Source: JALZCH01 sp036387315 (GTDB taxonomy: Bacteria > Acidobacteriota > Blastocatellia > Pyrinomonadales > Pyrinomonadaceae). From it: a stretch of 17,723 nucleotides of DNA. Under the pieces are notes generated by a model. That model saw only the letters and a list, made by a program, of their open reading frames with translations, was not told where the DNA came from and did not search any database. The position numbers were made by a program, and so were the translations under genes. Below are positions 6,744-13,517 of the stretch, piece after piece; position 1 is the first letter of the stretch; every line of letters begins with the position of its first letter. The stretch lies in assembly GCA_036387315.1 (NCBI GenBank), contig DASVTY010000029.1, positions 1 to 17,723 of the forward strand, read 5' to 3'.

Positions 6744-7463
6744 TTAATCTTCCGGCGACTCTAATTTATCGAGCGCCGCTTTTGCCGCCATCATTTCGGC
6801 GGTTTTAATCGTCGTCCCGATTCCTTCTTCTCTGCCGCCTTCCCAGACGGCTTCGACAAAAAATGTCCGGCGATGCGGCGGACCTTCCGTGCGAACGACG
6901 GCGTAAACCGGAGCGGAGCGTTTTTCTGCTTGCAGGCGCTCCTGGAGCATCGTTTTGTAATCGAGCGAAGCCGTCGGGTCAATATTTTCGATATATTCGG
7001 TAAAAAGCTGGCGAACGATCTTCCTCGCTGCCGCGTAACCGCCGTCGAAAAAAACGGCGGCGAAAACGGCTTCGAGCGTGTCGGCTAAAATTGCGGCTTT
7101 TTTTCGCCCGCCGGTTCGCTCTTCGCCGCGCCCCAGGCGAATCATCTCGTTTAAACGCAAACTTTCGGCAATTTCCGTGAGCGTCGTCGCGCTCACCAGA
7201 CGATGTTTCATCAGCGTCAGCTCGCCTTCGCTAGCGTTCGGAAATCTTTCAAACAAAAGCTCCGCGATAATTAAACCTAAAATCGAATCGCCGACAAATT
7301 CAAAGGCTTCGTTGTGCAAGTTGCGCACTTCCGATTCGCGCCCGGATTGAGCGCGTTCATGCGCCCACGAGCGATGCGTCAGAGCGCGCTCGATGAATGA
7401 GCGGTCGGCGAAATCATAACCGATTCTCTCTTCACACACCAAAATGTAAGATGGCTTCTGCAT
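6744..7463 (-). CDS. rnc: Ribonuclease III
   Basis: RNase III cuts double-stranded RNA in rRNA maturation and mRNA turnover. In the 239-aa form the signature is NEAFEFVGDSILG, with E55 and D59. The second metal-binding pair is D128 and E131 in ILADTLEA. A double-stranded RNA-binding domain fills about 167-235 (DYKTMLQERLQ ... AEMMAAKAALDKL). The signature has Ala-Phe where many homologues have Arg-Leu, which should not affect catalysis. The start is either ATG 7463 or TTG 7469, and neither has a Shine-Dalgarno motif. A long hairpin (7469-7509) ends five bases before the ATG, which bears on its control. The rnc-lepB pairing is common in bacteria. Confidence 0.95.
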   Translation of the reverse strand: MQKPSYILVCEERIGYDFADRSFIERALTHRSWAHERAQSGRESEVRNLHNEAFEFVGDSILGLIIAELLFERFPNASEGELTLMKHRLVSATTLTEIAESLRLNEMIRLGRGEERTGGRKKAAILADTLEAVFAAVFFDGGYAAARKIVRQLFTEYIENIDPTASLDYKTMLQERLQAEKRSAPVYAVVRTEGPPHRRTFFVEAVWEGGREEGIGTTIKTAEMMAAKAALDKLESPED

Positions 7464-7468
7464 TCCCA

Positions 7469-7509
7469 AAATAAAAAGCCGAACGTGAAAGACGCTCGGC
7501 TTTTTATTT
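7469..7509 (-). terminator. Long hairpin: terminator abutting the rnc start
   Basis: AATAAAAAGCCGA (7470-7482) pairs with TCGGCTTTTTATT (7496-7508), with two more G-C pairs beyond one mismatch and a small GAAAG-type loop. The A/T flanks extend the stem. In the minus direction the GC core is followed by a T-rich arm, as in an intrinsic terminator for the 440-aa protein gene. The arm ends about five bases from the rnc ATG, so it can also act as a structured rnc leader. Confidence 0.75.
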
Positions 7510-7556
7510 TAACTTACGACGCGACAATTTGCGTCAGAAAGGCGCTCGCCACCGCT

Positions 7557-8879
7557 TTAGCGAGAAGGTTTTTTAGGCGTTGTCGCAGGTTTCGCCGCCG
7601 GTTTTGCGGCATCGGGTTTTGCGGTCGTCGTATTTGGCGCAGCTCCGGCTGTCCGTTCACGAGTTCCGTTGCCGTTGCCCGAAGCCGCCGCTGCCGCAGA
7701 TTTGGTTTCGGCTGCCGGTGTTACCGCAGCAGTCGAGCCGGTAGTTGCGCCGGTCGTCGTGGTCGGCGTTTCTTCAATTACCGGAGTGACCGGAGACGCC
7801 GGATCAGGCAAGGGTTTTGACGCCGTGGTGGCGACAACTTCGTTAATATTTAAAGGTTGATCTTTAAAGCGAATTTTATACATTTGCTCCAAATCTTTTT
7901 TGCGTGTCTCAAGCACTGCCGCCGGGACTTTGGCATCGGATGCCGCTTTGTATGCGCGGGCAAATGCGTCAATCGCGCGATCCATCAGAGCCTTCTGAAT
8001 TCCCAAATCTCTTTTAAATTCCTCGGTCGGATCGGTCACGTTAGCATATTTGGCTTGGAAATCCTGCACGGCTTTGTTGTACTGCGTGCGATAGTTAAAT
8101 CCGAGCGCGTAATACGGCTGGAATTTTTTCTTAATGTCCGGTGAATCGTGTTGCAGCGATTTATAAAAATAAGGTACGGCGTCGGCTTCTTTTCCGTTCA
8201 GATTATAGAACGTAATAGTTCCGATAATGTAATTCAGCCAACCCAGCGCGTCTTCTTTGCTCTTGTAATCAAATTCAGTCCATTTAACGTCGCCGAAGCT
8301 ATTGCTTTCAATTTTTTGAATCGCCTGTTTTGCCAACGCAATGGTTTGGTCGTTGTAAGTATTAATCGGCGGATTTGAGGTTGCTACAACGAAGCCGTAA
8401 TCAACCGGACGGAAATATGGATATGCGTTATTCGGCATCTGCGAGGCAAACTGCTGGCATCCGGCAAAAATATCCGAACCGAATTTTGCTTTGTCAGCCG
8501 AGGTTTGCGCTTTTCCCGCCGCCTGTATCGGATCGGCACACAGTTTGGCGACTTTTTGTGCTTTCTCTGCTTCTTGCGTCTGTTTTATTATTACATCCTG
8601 TTTGGCAACCCAGTCATTTAAATATTTGACAAAAGCAGCGGCTCCGGTGTCGCTGCTGCATTTAGCTAAATACTCCTTGGCAGCTTGGTAAGCTACATCT
8701 CTATTGGTCGTGCGGTTATCCCGAAATTTCTTATCCAGAGCCGCTTGTTCATCTGGATTACACGCACTGGCAGCGGCTGTTGTGGTGTCTTGCGCCGAGA
8801 CGGTCGAAACAAACGACGGAGCCGCGACAAAGGCGAGCGCGAGCGCGCCGGGCAACAAAAATTTTAACGTTTTTTTCAT
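7557..8879 (-). CDS. Exported protein of unknown function, Ala/Thr/Pro tail
   Basis: This 440-aa protein has a classic signal peptide: MKKTLKFLLPGALALAFVAA with a likely cut at VSA-QD, after residue 29. The mature part is helical with regular Ala/Tyr/Phe spacing resembling TPR-like repeats (AAAFVKYLNDW, DALGWLNYIIGTITFYNLNG, PYYALGFNYRTQY), and a basic linker (ETRKKDLEQMYKIRFKD) follows. From about residue 355 it is a low-complexity Ala/Thr/Pro/Lys tail. Four cysteines (CNPDEQ, KCSSD, LCADP, GCQQ) may pair in the periplasm. The start at 8879 has GGAAGGA upstream and a proper signal peptide. The frame continues 19 codons further with no support. The family is not recognised. A 9085-9114 promoter implies a leader of about 200 nt. 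Confidence 0.8.
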   Translation of the reverse strand: MKKTLKFLLPGALALAFVAAPSFVSTVSAQDTTTAAASACNPDEQAALDKKFRDNRTTNRDVAYQAAKEYLAKCSSDTGAAAFVKYLNDWVAKQDVIIKQTQEAEKAQKVAKLCADPIQAAGKAQTSADKAKFGSDIFAGCQQFASQMPNNAYPYFRPVDYGFVVATSNPPINTYNDQTIALAKQAIQKIESNSFGDVKWTEFDYKSKEDALGWLNYIIGTITFYNLNGKEADAVPYFYKSLQHDSPDIKKKFQPYYALGFNYRTQYNKAVQDFQAKYANVTDPTEEFKRDLGIQKALMDRAIDAFARAYKAASDAKVPAAVLETRKKDLEQMYKIRFKDQPLNINEVVATTASKPLPDPASPVTPVIEETPTTTTGATTGSTAAVTPAAETKSAAAAASGNGNGTRERTAGAAPNTTTAKPDAAKPAAKPATTPKKPSR

Positions 8880-9084
8880 GACTTGCAATTTCCTTCCTGC
8901 ACAAATTAGCGTTCGTTTTTTTTGATTTATTATCAATTATTTCCGGCAACTGACGGCTTCCGTCTTATGCTGCAATCAGATGAAAAAATCAGCAAAGTTG
9001 GTTGCTAACTTTTTGCGCCGCAACGTCGGGCGGTTGTTTAGCCGCGCAACAAAAGTTTTCCGCGCCGTTAAATATAAACAATGA
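8880..9084 (-). promoter_or_regulatory. Long leader of the 440-aa protein gene
   Basis: About 200 nt separate the predicted transcript start from the ATG, and no gene is visible in this stretch. On the minus strand it holds GACGGAAGCCGTC, a short hairpin. It also holds AAAGTT-agcaacc-AACTTT followed by GCTGATTTTTT, which resembles a weak attenuator. No known riboswitch motif was recognised. Confidence 0.35.
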
Positions 9085-9114
9085 AATATCACGTAAACAT
9101 CACAACTCTGTCAA
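9085..9114 (-). promoter_or_regulatory. Promoter of the 440-aa protein gene
   Basis: On the minus strand a consensus TTGACA (9109-9114) is followed after 18 bp by GATATT (9085-9090), with a TG directly before the GATATT. It lies just outside the 9131-9163 terminator, in the right place to begin a new unit. Confidence 0.55.
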
Positions 9115-9130
9115 GCCATTTAAACAGAAA

Positions 9131-9163
9131 AAAGGGAAAAGGCTTCGATTTCCTTTTCCCTTT
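9131..9163. terminator. Bidirectional terminator after the transpeptidase gene
   Basis: AAAGGGAAAAGG (9131-9142) pairs perfectly with CCTTTTCCCTTT (9152-9163) around a 9-nt loop. The plus side is followed by GTTTTTT, and the minus side by further Ts and TCTGTTT. It lies 24 nt after the stop of the minus-strand transpeptidase gene, which it most likely serves. Confidence 0.8.
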
Positions 9164-9186
9164 GTTTTTTCGAATGTAAATTCGGC

Positions 9187-11094
9187 TTACGGTTTCGGAT
9201 TGACGACAATTCGCGGGCGGCGCTGTTCCGGGCTTGACGGCTGCGCTTTCGCGGGCGAATTGTTTGTGTTATTTGCCGACGGGGCGGCAGGTTGATTGGC
9301 GGGCGGATTTCCGCGCGGGTAAACCTTGTTGATGGATTTGACCTTGTTGCTGTTTGTAACCGAAGGCAAAGGCGGAGCCGCCGTGACATTCGGAATTGTA
9401 ACGACGCCGCGCGAATCGAATTTACCGGATTTTACGGCTGACTTGCCATTGGTAAAATCGCCGCCTTCGGCGTCGGCTTGCGCTTCTTCGTCAGCGCCTT
9501 CCTCGGCGCTGAGCCGTGCGGCAGTTTGCGCATCAATCTTCGGACGCGGCGGCGTGATTACCGGCTGCTGAGTCGCAATCATAGGCTGCTGAGGCGCATT
9601 GGCGCGAATCCTTGAGGCAAGCGCCTGATAAACTTTTCCGGCGACTTGCGAAGCCCATTTGCCGCGCTCGGCTTGTCCGCGCGTGACCACGACAACTGCG
9701 TATTTCGGATTTTGCACCGGAGCGACCGAAGCGAAAAGTCCGAGCCACGAGCCTTGTCCGATGCACGACCCGGTTTTGCCCGCGATGTTTAAAGAATCAT
9801 CTTTCGCGCGACGCGCAGTTCCGTAAGCGACTGCTCCCATCATTCCCGGCATCACTCCGCGCAGAGTCGTCTGCGGCAGATTCAGTTGGCGGCGCATTGT
9901 CGGGCGGAAAGAAATTTGTTCCTGCTGGTTTCTGACGATGTGTGGTTTTAAAACTTTGCCGCCGTTGGTAATCGCCGAAACTTTGACCGCAAGCTGGAGC
10001 GGCGTGACTTCAAAATCATCGCCGTGCGAAGACATCCGGTTCAGAGGAAAACCGCTTTTCGGTTCCGGCAGCTTTCCGGCTGACTCGCCGGGCAGATTGA
10101 TTCCGGTCGGAGCGCCGAGTCCCAGCTCGCGCGCATAGCTCATCATTTTGTTGTAACCGACCGAGCCGCCGACTTTTTGAAAATAACCGTTGTTTGAATA
10201 AGCGAGCGCGTCCGTCAAATCGAGCCGCGAGGGCGCGGTCGTTACTTCGCCGAATTCGTTGATGACTTTTTCGTTGACTCCGGCGACGCCGGTGACGAGT
10301 TTGATCGTCGAGCAGGGTTTGAAACCTTTGCGCGCAGCCCACTCCTGATTGACCATCGAAACGACGCGACCGTTTTGCGCGTCCATTACGACGACCGATC
10401 CGGCGCGTTCGCCGAGTGCGTTAATCGCGGCGCGGCGGATTTCCATATCTTCGCCGGTCAAATCGTCTTTCAAAATATTGGTTACGGTTTCATCACGAAG
10501 ACCTTTTTCAAAAGCGCGAGCGCGAGCAATCGCTTCGCGGCGGGCTTGTTCGCGGCGACGCTGTTCGGCTTCGATTGCGGCGCGGCGTTCGGCTTCGCGA
10601 CGTTCGGCTTCGCGGCGAGCTTCGGCTTCTTTGCGCTCGCGCTCGCGGCGTTCGGCTGCGGCTTCTTTTTTGTTCCCGCGTTTATCGTCCGACTTTTTAT
10701 CGGCGCGTTTGTCGTCGGATTTTTTATCGTCCTTTTTATCAGATTTTTTGTCAGCCGTGCGGTCAGCTTGTATTTTTTCCGGGCGTTTCTTATCTTTCGA
10801 TTTTTTATCGTCGGATTTGCTGCGCGCCTCGCGTTCGTCTTTTTTGTTTTTCGAGCGAGCGTCTGCCTGCTTTTTGTCTTTCGAGTTGTTGCGATCTTTC
10901 GTGTCGGCGGTTTGTTTGTCGTTTTTGCCTTTGGCAGATTTTTTATCGGATTTGGCATCCGAACGCTTATCCGCTGTTTTGGCAGAGGGTTTAGGCGACG
11001 ATTTCGATTTTTGCGCGTTTGTCTCGGTTGTCAACAGCCCTAGGGCGATAGAAACCGCGCAGACGAGCGAGAGCAAAGAGAAGCTACGATACAT
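9187..11094 (-). CDS. Penicillin-binding transpeptidase with long charged segment
   Basis: This 635-aa exported protein has a signal peptide at about 1-28 (LLSLVCAVSIALGLLTTETNAQ). Residues 28-200 are almost entirely Lys, Asp, Arg, Glu, Ser and Ala with repeated KKSDDKR-like units, turning into an RREAERREAERR helix. A penicillin-binding transpeptidase domain follows at about 220-495 with the full active-site set: S262-T-I-K265, S300-N-N302 and K440-T-G442. PEPKSGFPLNR and FEVTPLQLAVKVSAITNGGK support the PBP2/FtsI type. The usual class B N-terminal domain is missing. A Pro/Asn-rich tail (about 500-635) ends it. The start is 11094, with GAGGT upstream; the frame continues 78 codons beyond but runs through the promoter. 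It should cross-link peptidoglycan. Confidence 0.88.
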   Translation of the reverse strand: MYRSFSLLSLVCAVSIALGLLTTETNAQKSKSSPKPSAKTADKRSDAKSDKKSAKGKNDKQTADTKDRNNSKDKKQADARSKNKKDEREARSKSDDKKSKDKKRPEKIQADRTADKKSDKKDDKKSDDKRADKKSDDKRGNKKEAAAERRERERKEAEARREAERREAERRAAIEAEQRRREQARREAIARARAFEKGLRDETVTNILKDDLTGEDMEIRRAAINALGERAGSVVVMDAQNGRVVSMVNQEWAARKGFKPCSTIKLVTGVAGVNEKVINEFGEVTTAPSRLDLTDALAYSNNGYFQKVGGSVGYNKMMSYARELGLGAPTGINLPGESAGKLPEPKSGFPLNRMSSHGDDFEVTPLQLAVKVSAITNGGKVLKPHIVRNQQEQISFRPTMRRQLNLPQTTLRGVMPGMMGAVAYGTARRAKDDSLNIAGKTGSCIGQGSWLGLFASVAPVQNPKYAVVVVTRGQAERGKWASQVAGKVYQALASRIRANAPQQPMIATQQPVITPPRPKIDAQTAARLSAEEGADEEAQADAEGGDFTNGKSAVKSGKFDSRGVVTIPNVTAAPPLPSVTNSNKVKSINKVYPRGNPPANQPAAPSANNTNNSPAKAQPSSPEQRRPRIVVNPKP

Positions 11095-11300
11095 TTGCAG
11101 ACCTCGTGATTTTGAAATTTTGTTTAAACTGCAATTCCGGCTGCGGGAAGAGCTTGTCTTGTTTGGACAAGTCAATAAACGATGGGCAAAAGTAAAATAT
11201 TGAAATTTAAATGCCCGACAGCAGCCGAATTTTATTGTTTTCCTTTTTGGAAAGGATTTGGGGCGTAATATTTTTTTTTGAACGGGTCGCCCCAAAACTT
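11095..11300 (-). promoter_or_regulatory. Structured ~205-nt leader of the transpeptidase gene
   Basis: This stretch holds no gene and several possible stems: GGGGCG (11260-11265) with CGCCCC (11288-11293); TCCTTT-ttgg-AAAGGA (11241-11256); CTTGTC-ttgtttg-GACAAG (11153-11171); and a longer-range pair of AATTCCGGCTGC (11133-11144) with GCAGCCGAATT (11221-11231), which leaves one base bulged. No known riboswitch consensus was recognised. Confidence 0.4.
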
Positions 11301-11306
11301 GGGCTG

Positions 11307-11335
11307 AATATAACATCTGAAACTGCAATGTGCAA
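11307..11335 (-). promoter_or_regulatory. Promoter of the transpeptidase gene
   Basis: On the minus strand TTGCAC (11330-11335) is followed after exactly 17 bp by TATATT (11307-11312), with a TG at -15/-14. It would start transcription near 11300. This rules out the longer reading frame that begins at 11328 and leaves a leader of about 205 nt. Confidence 0.65.
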
Positions 11336-11380
11336 GTAGTTTTTGCTATGAATACTATAAAAATTTTTGTTGCTTGTTAA

Positions 11381-11409
11381 TTGTCATCTGTTAATCGTTT
11401 ACAAATAAT
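11381..11409 (+). promoter_or_regulatory. Promoter of the histidine kinase operon
   Basis: TTGTCA (11381-11386) is followed after 17 bp by AATAAT (11404-11409), which matches the -10 consensus at five of six positions. The kinase ATG lies about 30 bp further. It may drive the whole kinase, toxin, antitoxin and regulator series, since no other promoter is obvious before 13522. Confidence 0.5.
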
Positions 11410-11438
11410 CATTTAACAACTAACTTTAACTATTTGAG

Positions 11439-12920
11439 ATGAATTTTTTAAACACATTTCGCGGCAGACTCTTACTGGTTTTCGCCGTTTTGCTGCTCGC
11501 TACTCTCTGCGTACAATATTATTTAAATATTCAGAACGAACGGGAAAACGGCGAGCGTCGCGAAAGAGTTGAAAAGGCTTTAGTAACCGGGATCACGCTC
11601 GGTATTGTCAGCATTTCGTCTAATGATCGTTTAATTCAACTCAAAGAAAAAAGCCCGAATTTTCAGGAATATTCCAATCGAATCGCGGATATTTTCGTGA
11701 TTGACGATCAATGGCGGGTTTGGGACAGCTTAAACGATCAGTATAATCCGAAAGAATTCGCTGACGGCATAACCAAATATCTCAAATTAGACGAATTGCC
11801 CAATTTGCCGCCGCTGCAAGACGATGTGGAATTGAGCGCTGAAGAACGGGCGAAATTTCCGGTCTCAGCGGAAAACGCATCCGGAGATTTCCATAGAGAA
11901 ACTCATGCTGTTCCGGTGCAAACCGACGAGGGACGTTATATTGTGCTGGTGGTTTTAAGATCGGAGCGCGACGGAGCGATTCAACGCACCGCGCTGCCGC
12001 TCGTTTACACGCTCATTGTTTTACTCGCTTCGACATTAGTCGCCGTTTTTCTGGTCTGGCGATTTACGCAGCCGATTAAAAATCTGTCTGACGCGGCACG
12101 GCGCGTCGCTCACGGCGATTTGTCGGTTCGCTTAACGGACGCTGACCGAACCGACGAAATCGGCAGACTAGCCGCGCGTTTTAACGAAATGACCGCCAAT
12201 CTGGAAAAAACGCGCCAGCTCGAACAGCAATTGCAGCAAGCCGAAAAATCGGCGGTCGTCGGTCGCCTCGGTTCGGCAATCGCGCACGAAATTCGCAATC
12301 CTTTGAATTACATCAATCTCACGCTCGATCATCTGCGAGCAAAATTCGCGCCCGCCGCGGAACCGGAACGCGAAACTTTCGAGCGTCTGACCTCACAGCT
12401 TAAAAAAGAAGTCGGACGAATCAACGGTCAAATCACAGATTTCTTGCGTTATTCGCGCCCGGTCAAATTAAATTTGCAGCCGACCGACATTCGCCGGGTA
12501 ATCGAAGACTCGATGCGAATCGTTCAAGCGCAAGCCGAAGAGCAAAACGTGACAATTTCCATCATCGAGCGAGAAAACCCGCCGCAAGTTTTCGGCGACT
12601 CTGAAAATCTGCGTTCTGTTTTTAACAATCTATTTCTGAATGCCGTGCAGGCGATGTGCGAAGGCGGCGCGCTGAAAGTCACAATTTCAAATGCCGATGA
12701 CGCCGCGCAAATCGAAGTTGCGGATACGGGCGGCGGAATCCCGCCGGAAAATTTGGACAAAATTTTCGAACCGTATTTTTCCACCAAAGAAACCGGAACC
12801 GGTTTGGGACTCGCCATTGTCAAAAAAATTGTCGAAGACCACAACGGCACAATCGAAGTTGCATCAAAATTAAACGAAGGGACAGTTTTTACGGTAATAT
12901 TGCCGACAGTAAAAAAATAA
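11439..12920 (+). CDS. Membrane sensor histidine kinase (HAMP)
   Basis: This 493-aa kinase autophosphorylates on histidine and passes the phosphate to a response regulator, here presumably the NtrC-type protein at 13522. Helix 1 is at about 9-28, the sensing region lies outside the membrane at about 30-185, and helix 2 is at about 187-206. HAMP (about 207-260) has WRFTQPIKNLSDAARRVAHGDL. HisKA has phosphate acceptor H283 in IAHEIRNPLNYI. The ATPase has its N box at NNLFLNAVQAM (396-406), G1 DTGGGI (429-434) and G2 GTGLGL (453-458). All key residues are intact. The sensed signal is unknown. There is no strong Shine-Dalgarno motif. The stop at 12920 is followed by TTTATG, the start of the truncated regulator copy. 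Confidence 0.95.
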   Translation: MNFLNTFRGRLLLVFAVLLLATLCVQYYLNIQNERENGERRERVEKALVTGITLGIVSISSNDRLIQLKEKSPNFQEYSNRIADIFVIDDQWRVWDSLNDQYNPKEFADGITKYLKLDELPNLPPLQDDVELSAEERAKFPVSAENASGDFHRETHAVPVQTDEGRYIVLVVLRSERDGAIQRTALPLVYTLIVLLASTLVAVFLVWRFTQPIKNLSDAARRVAHGDLSVRLTDADRTDEIGRLAARFNEMTANLEKTRQLEQQLQQAEKSAVVGRLGSAIAHEIRNPLNYINLTLDHLRAKFAPAAEPERETFERLTSQLKKEVGRINGQITDFLRYSRPVKLNLQPTDIRRVIEDSMRIVQAQAEEQNVTISIIERENPPQVFGDSENLRSVFNNLFLNAVQAMCEGGALKVTISNADDAAQIEVADTGGGIPPENLDKIFEPYFSTKETGTGLGLAIVKKIVEDHNGTIEVASKLNEGTVFTVILPTVKK

Positions 12921-12996
12921 TTTATGCAGAGAAAAAGCATTCTTGTTGTTGACGACGAACGCAGCCAGCGCGAGATTTTGGAGATGATTTTGTCGG
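12918..12996 (+). repeat. Upstream arm of response-regulator duplication
   Basis: The stop, spacer and first 24 codons here mirror 13515-13594. Over the 24 codons, 23 residues are identical. The 36 nt from the ATG differ at 13 positions, but the last 37 nt (12960-12996 against 13558-13594) differ at one. Sequence similarity ends at TCGG, where this copy runs into GAT-ATT-TAT-TGA. Confidence 0.9.
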
Positions 12997-13007
12997 ATAT
13001 TTATTGA
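12924..13007 (+). pseudogene. Truncated copy of the response-regulator start (27 aa)
   Basis: This frame reads MQRKSILVVDDERSQREILE followed by MILSDIY and a stop. It is the first strand and helix of a receiver domain, including the acidic pair (residues 10-11). It lacks the phosphorylated aspartate and everything after, so it cannot work as a receiver. Its position three bases after the kinase stop is where the native regulator is expected, so this is probably the original start of that gene, now cut off by the inserted module. The frame is intact, and its stop overlaps the toxin start (TGATG). It may therefore be translated as a leader peptide that couples toxin translation to the kinase transcript. 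Translation has not been shown. Confidence 0.85.
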
Positions 13008-13306
13008 TGCACGTTATCAGCTTAAGGAAATTGAAAGAATTTTGGCGGCGGCACCCTGACGCAGAGGAGCCGCTGCGTCGTTGGTATAAAATTGCGAAAA
13101 AAGCAAAATGGCAAAGTTTGGCGGATAATCGTAATGATTTTCCTCACGCGGATTTAGTCGGGGTTTGCACGATTTTTAACATCAAAGGAAATTCGTATCG
13201 GTTAATTACGAAAATTTATTATGACGGTCAGCTTGTTCTGACGCGGTTTGTGATGACTCATGCCGAATATGATAAAGGAGAGTGGACAGATGACTGCGAA
13301 TGTTGA
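13007..13306 (+). CDS. higB: HigB-family toxin (RelE-like mRNA interferase)
   Basis: This 99-aa protein fits the HigB toxin family (COG4680-type, RelE/ParE superfold). These endoribonucleases typically cut mRNA and slow growth. Recognisable features are the start MHVISLRKLKEFWRRHPDAE, then PLRRWYKIAKKAKW (about 22-35), FPHADLVG, TIFNIKGNSYRLI (about 55-67), and the end TRFVMTHAEYDKGEW (about 79-93). The usual conserved residues, including the H-A-E-Y-D-K block, are present, so it should be functional. The start is ATG 13007, which shares one base with the stop of the truncated receiver fragment. Its 3' end overlaps the antitoxin by 17 nt, the usual toxin-first order of this family. The natural promoter appears to have been replaced by the kinase transcript. 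Confidence 0.9.
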   Translation: MHVISLRKLKEFWRRHPDAEEPLRRWYKIAKKAKWQSLADNRNDFPHADLVGVCTIFNIKGNSYRLITKIYYDGQLVLTRFVMTHAEYDKGEWTDDCEC

Positions 13307-13517
13307 CATCCAAAAGTACGGTGCATTGCTGGCTGAAACGCTTCCGGCTGTGATTAGAGATGATACCGAACTCAATAGATTGACCGAAGTGGCTAATCGC
13401 TTGGCAACGAAGGGTATTAAAGAAAACGGTTTGAGTTTGGAAGAAAACAGATTGCTGGAGCTTATAGTCAAACTGATTGAAGATTACGAGAGCGAGCATT
13501 ATCCGATAGAAGATTAA
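13290..13517 (+). CDS. higA: HigA-like antitoxin, apparently lacking the HTH domain
   Basis: This 75-aa protein resembles the N-terminal half of HigA-type antitoxins (COG5499-type). The start MTANVDIQKYGALLAETLPA and the LEENRLLELIVKLIEDYESEHYPI block are typical. In this family, EHYP is normally followed by a linker and a Cro/C1-type helix-turn-helix that represses the operon. Here the protein stops at HYPIED, and the regulator starts five bases later. The N-terminal part could still bind the toxin, but autoregulation by DNA binding should be lost. Start 13290 has GGAG (13277-13280) and overlaps the toxin end. A longer start at 13260 would add ten residues without support. Family length is recalled, not measured, so a naturally short variant is possible. 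Confidence 0.75.
   Translation: MTANVDIQKYGALLAETLPAVIRDDTELNRLTEVANRLATKGIKENGLSLEENRLLELIVKLIEDYESEHYPIED

Noticed and set aside
10349..11203. Long Ser/Arg/Phe-rich reading frames on both strands here
   Set aside because: They mirror the low-complexity charged segment of the transpeptidase gene. The real gene has intact active-site motifs and its own promoter.
9100..11328. The transpeptidase as a 713-aa protein starting at 11328
   Set aside because: A TTGCAC-17-TATATT promoter covers the proposed start, and the downstream ATG at 11094 has a ribosome site and a signal peptide.
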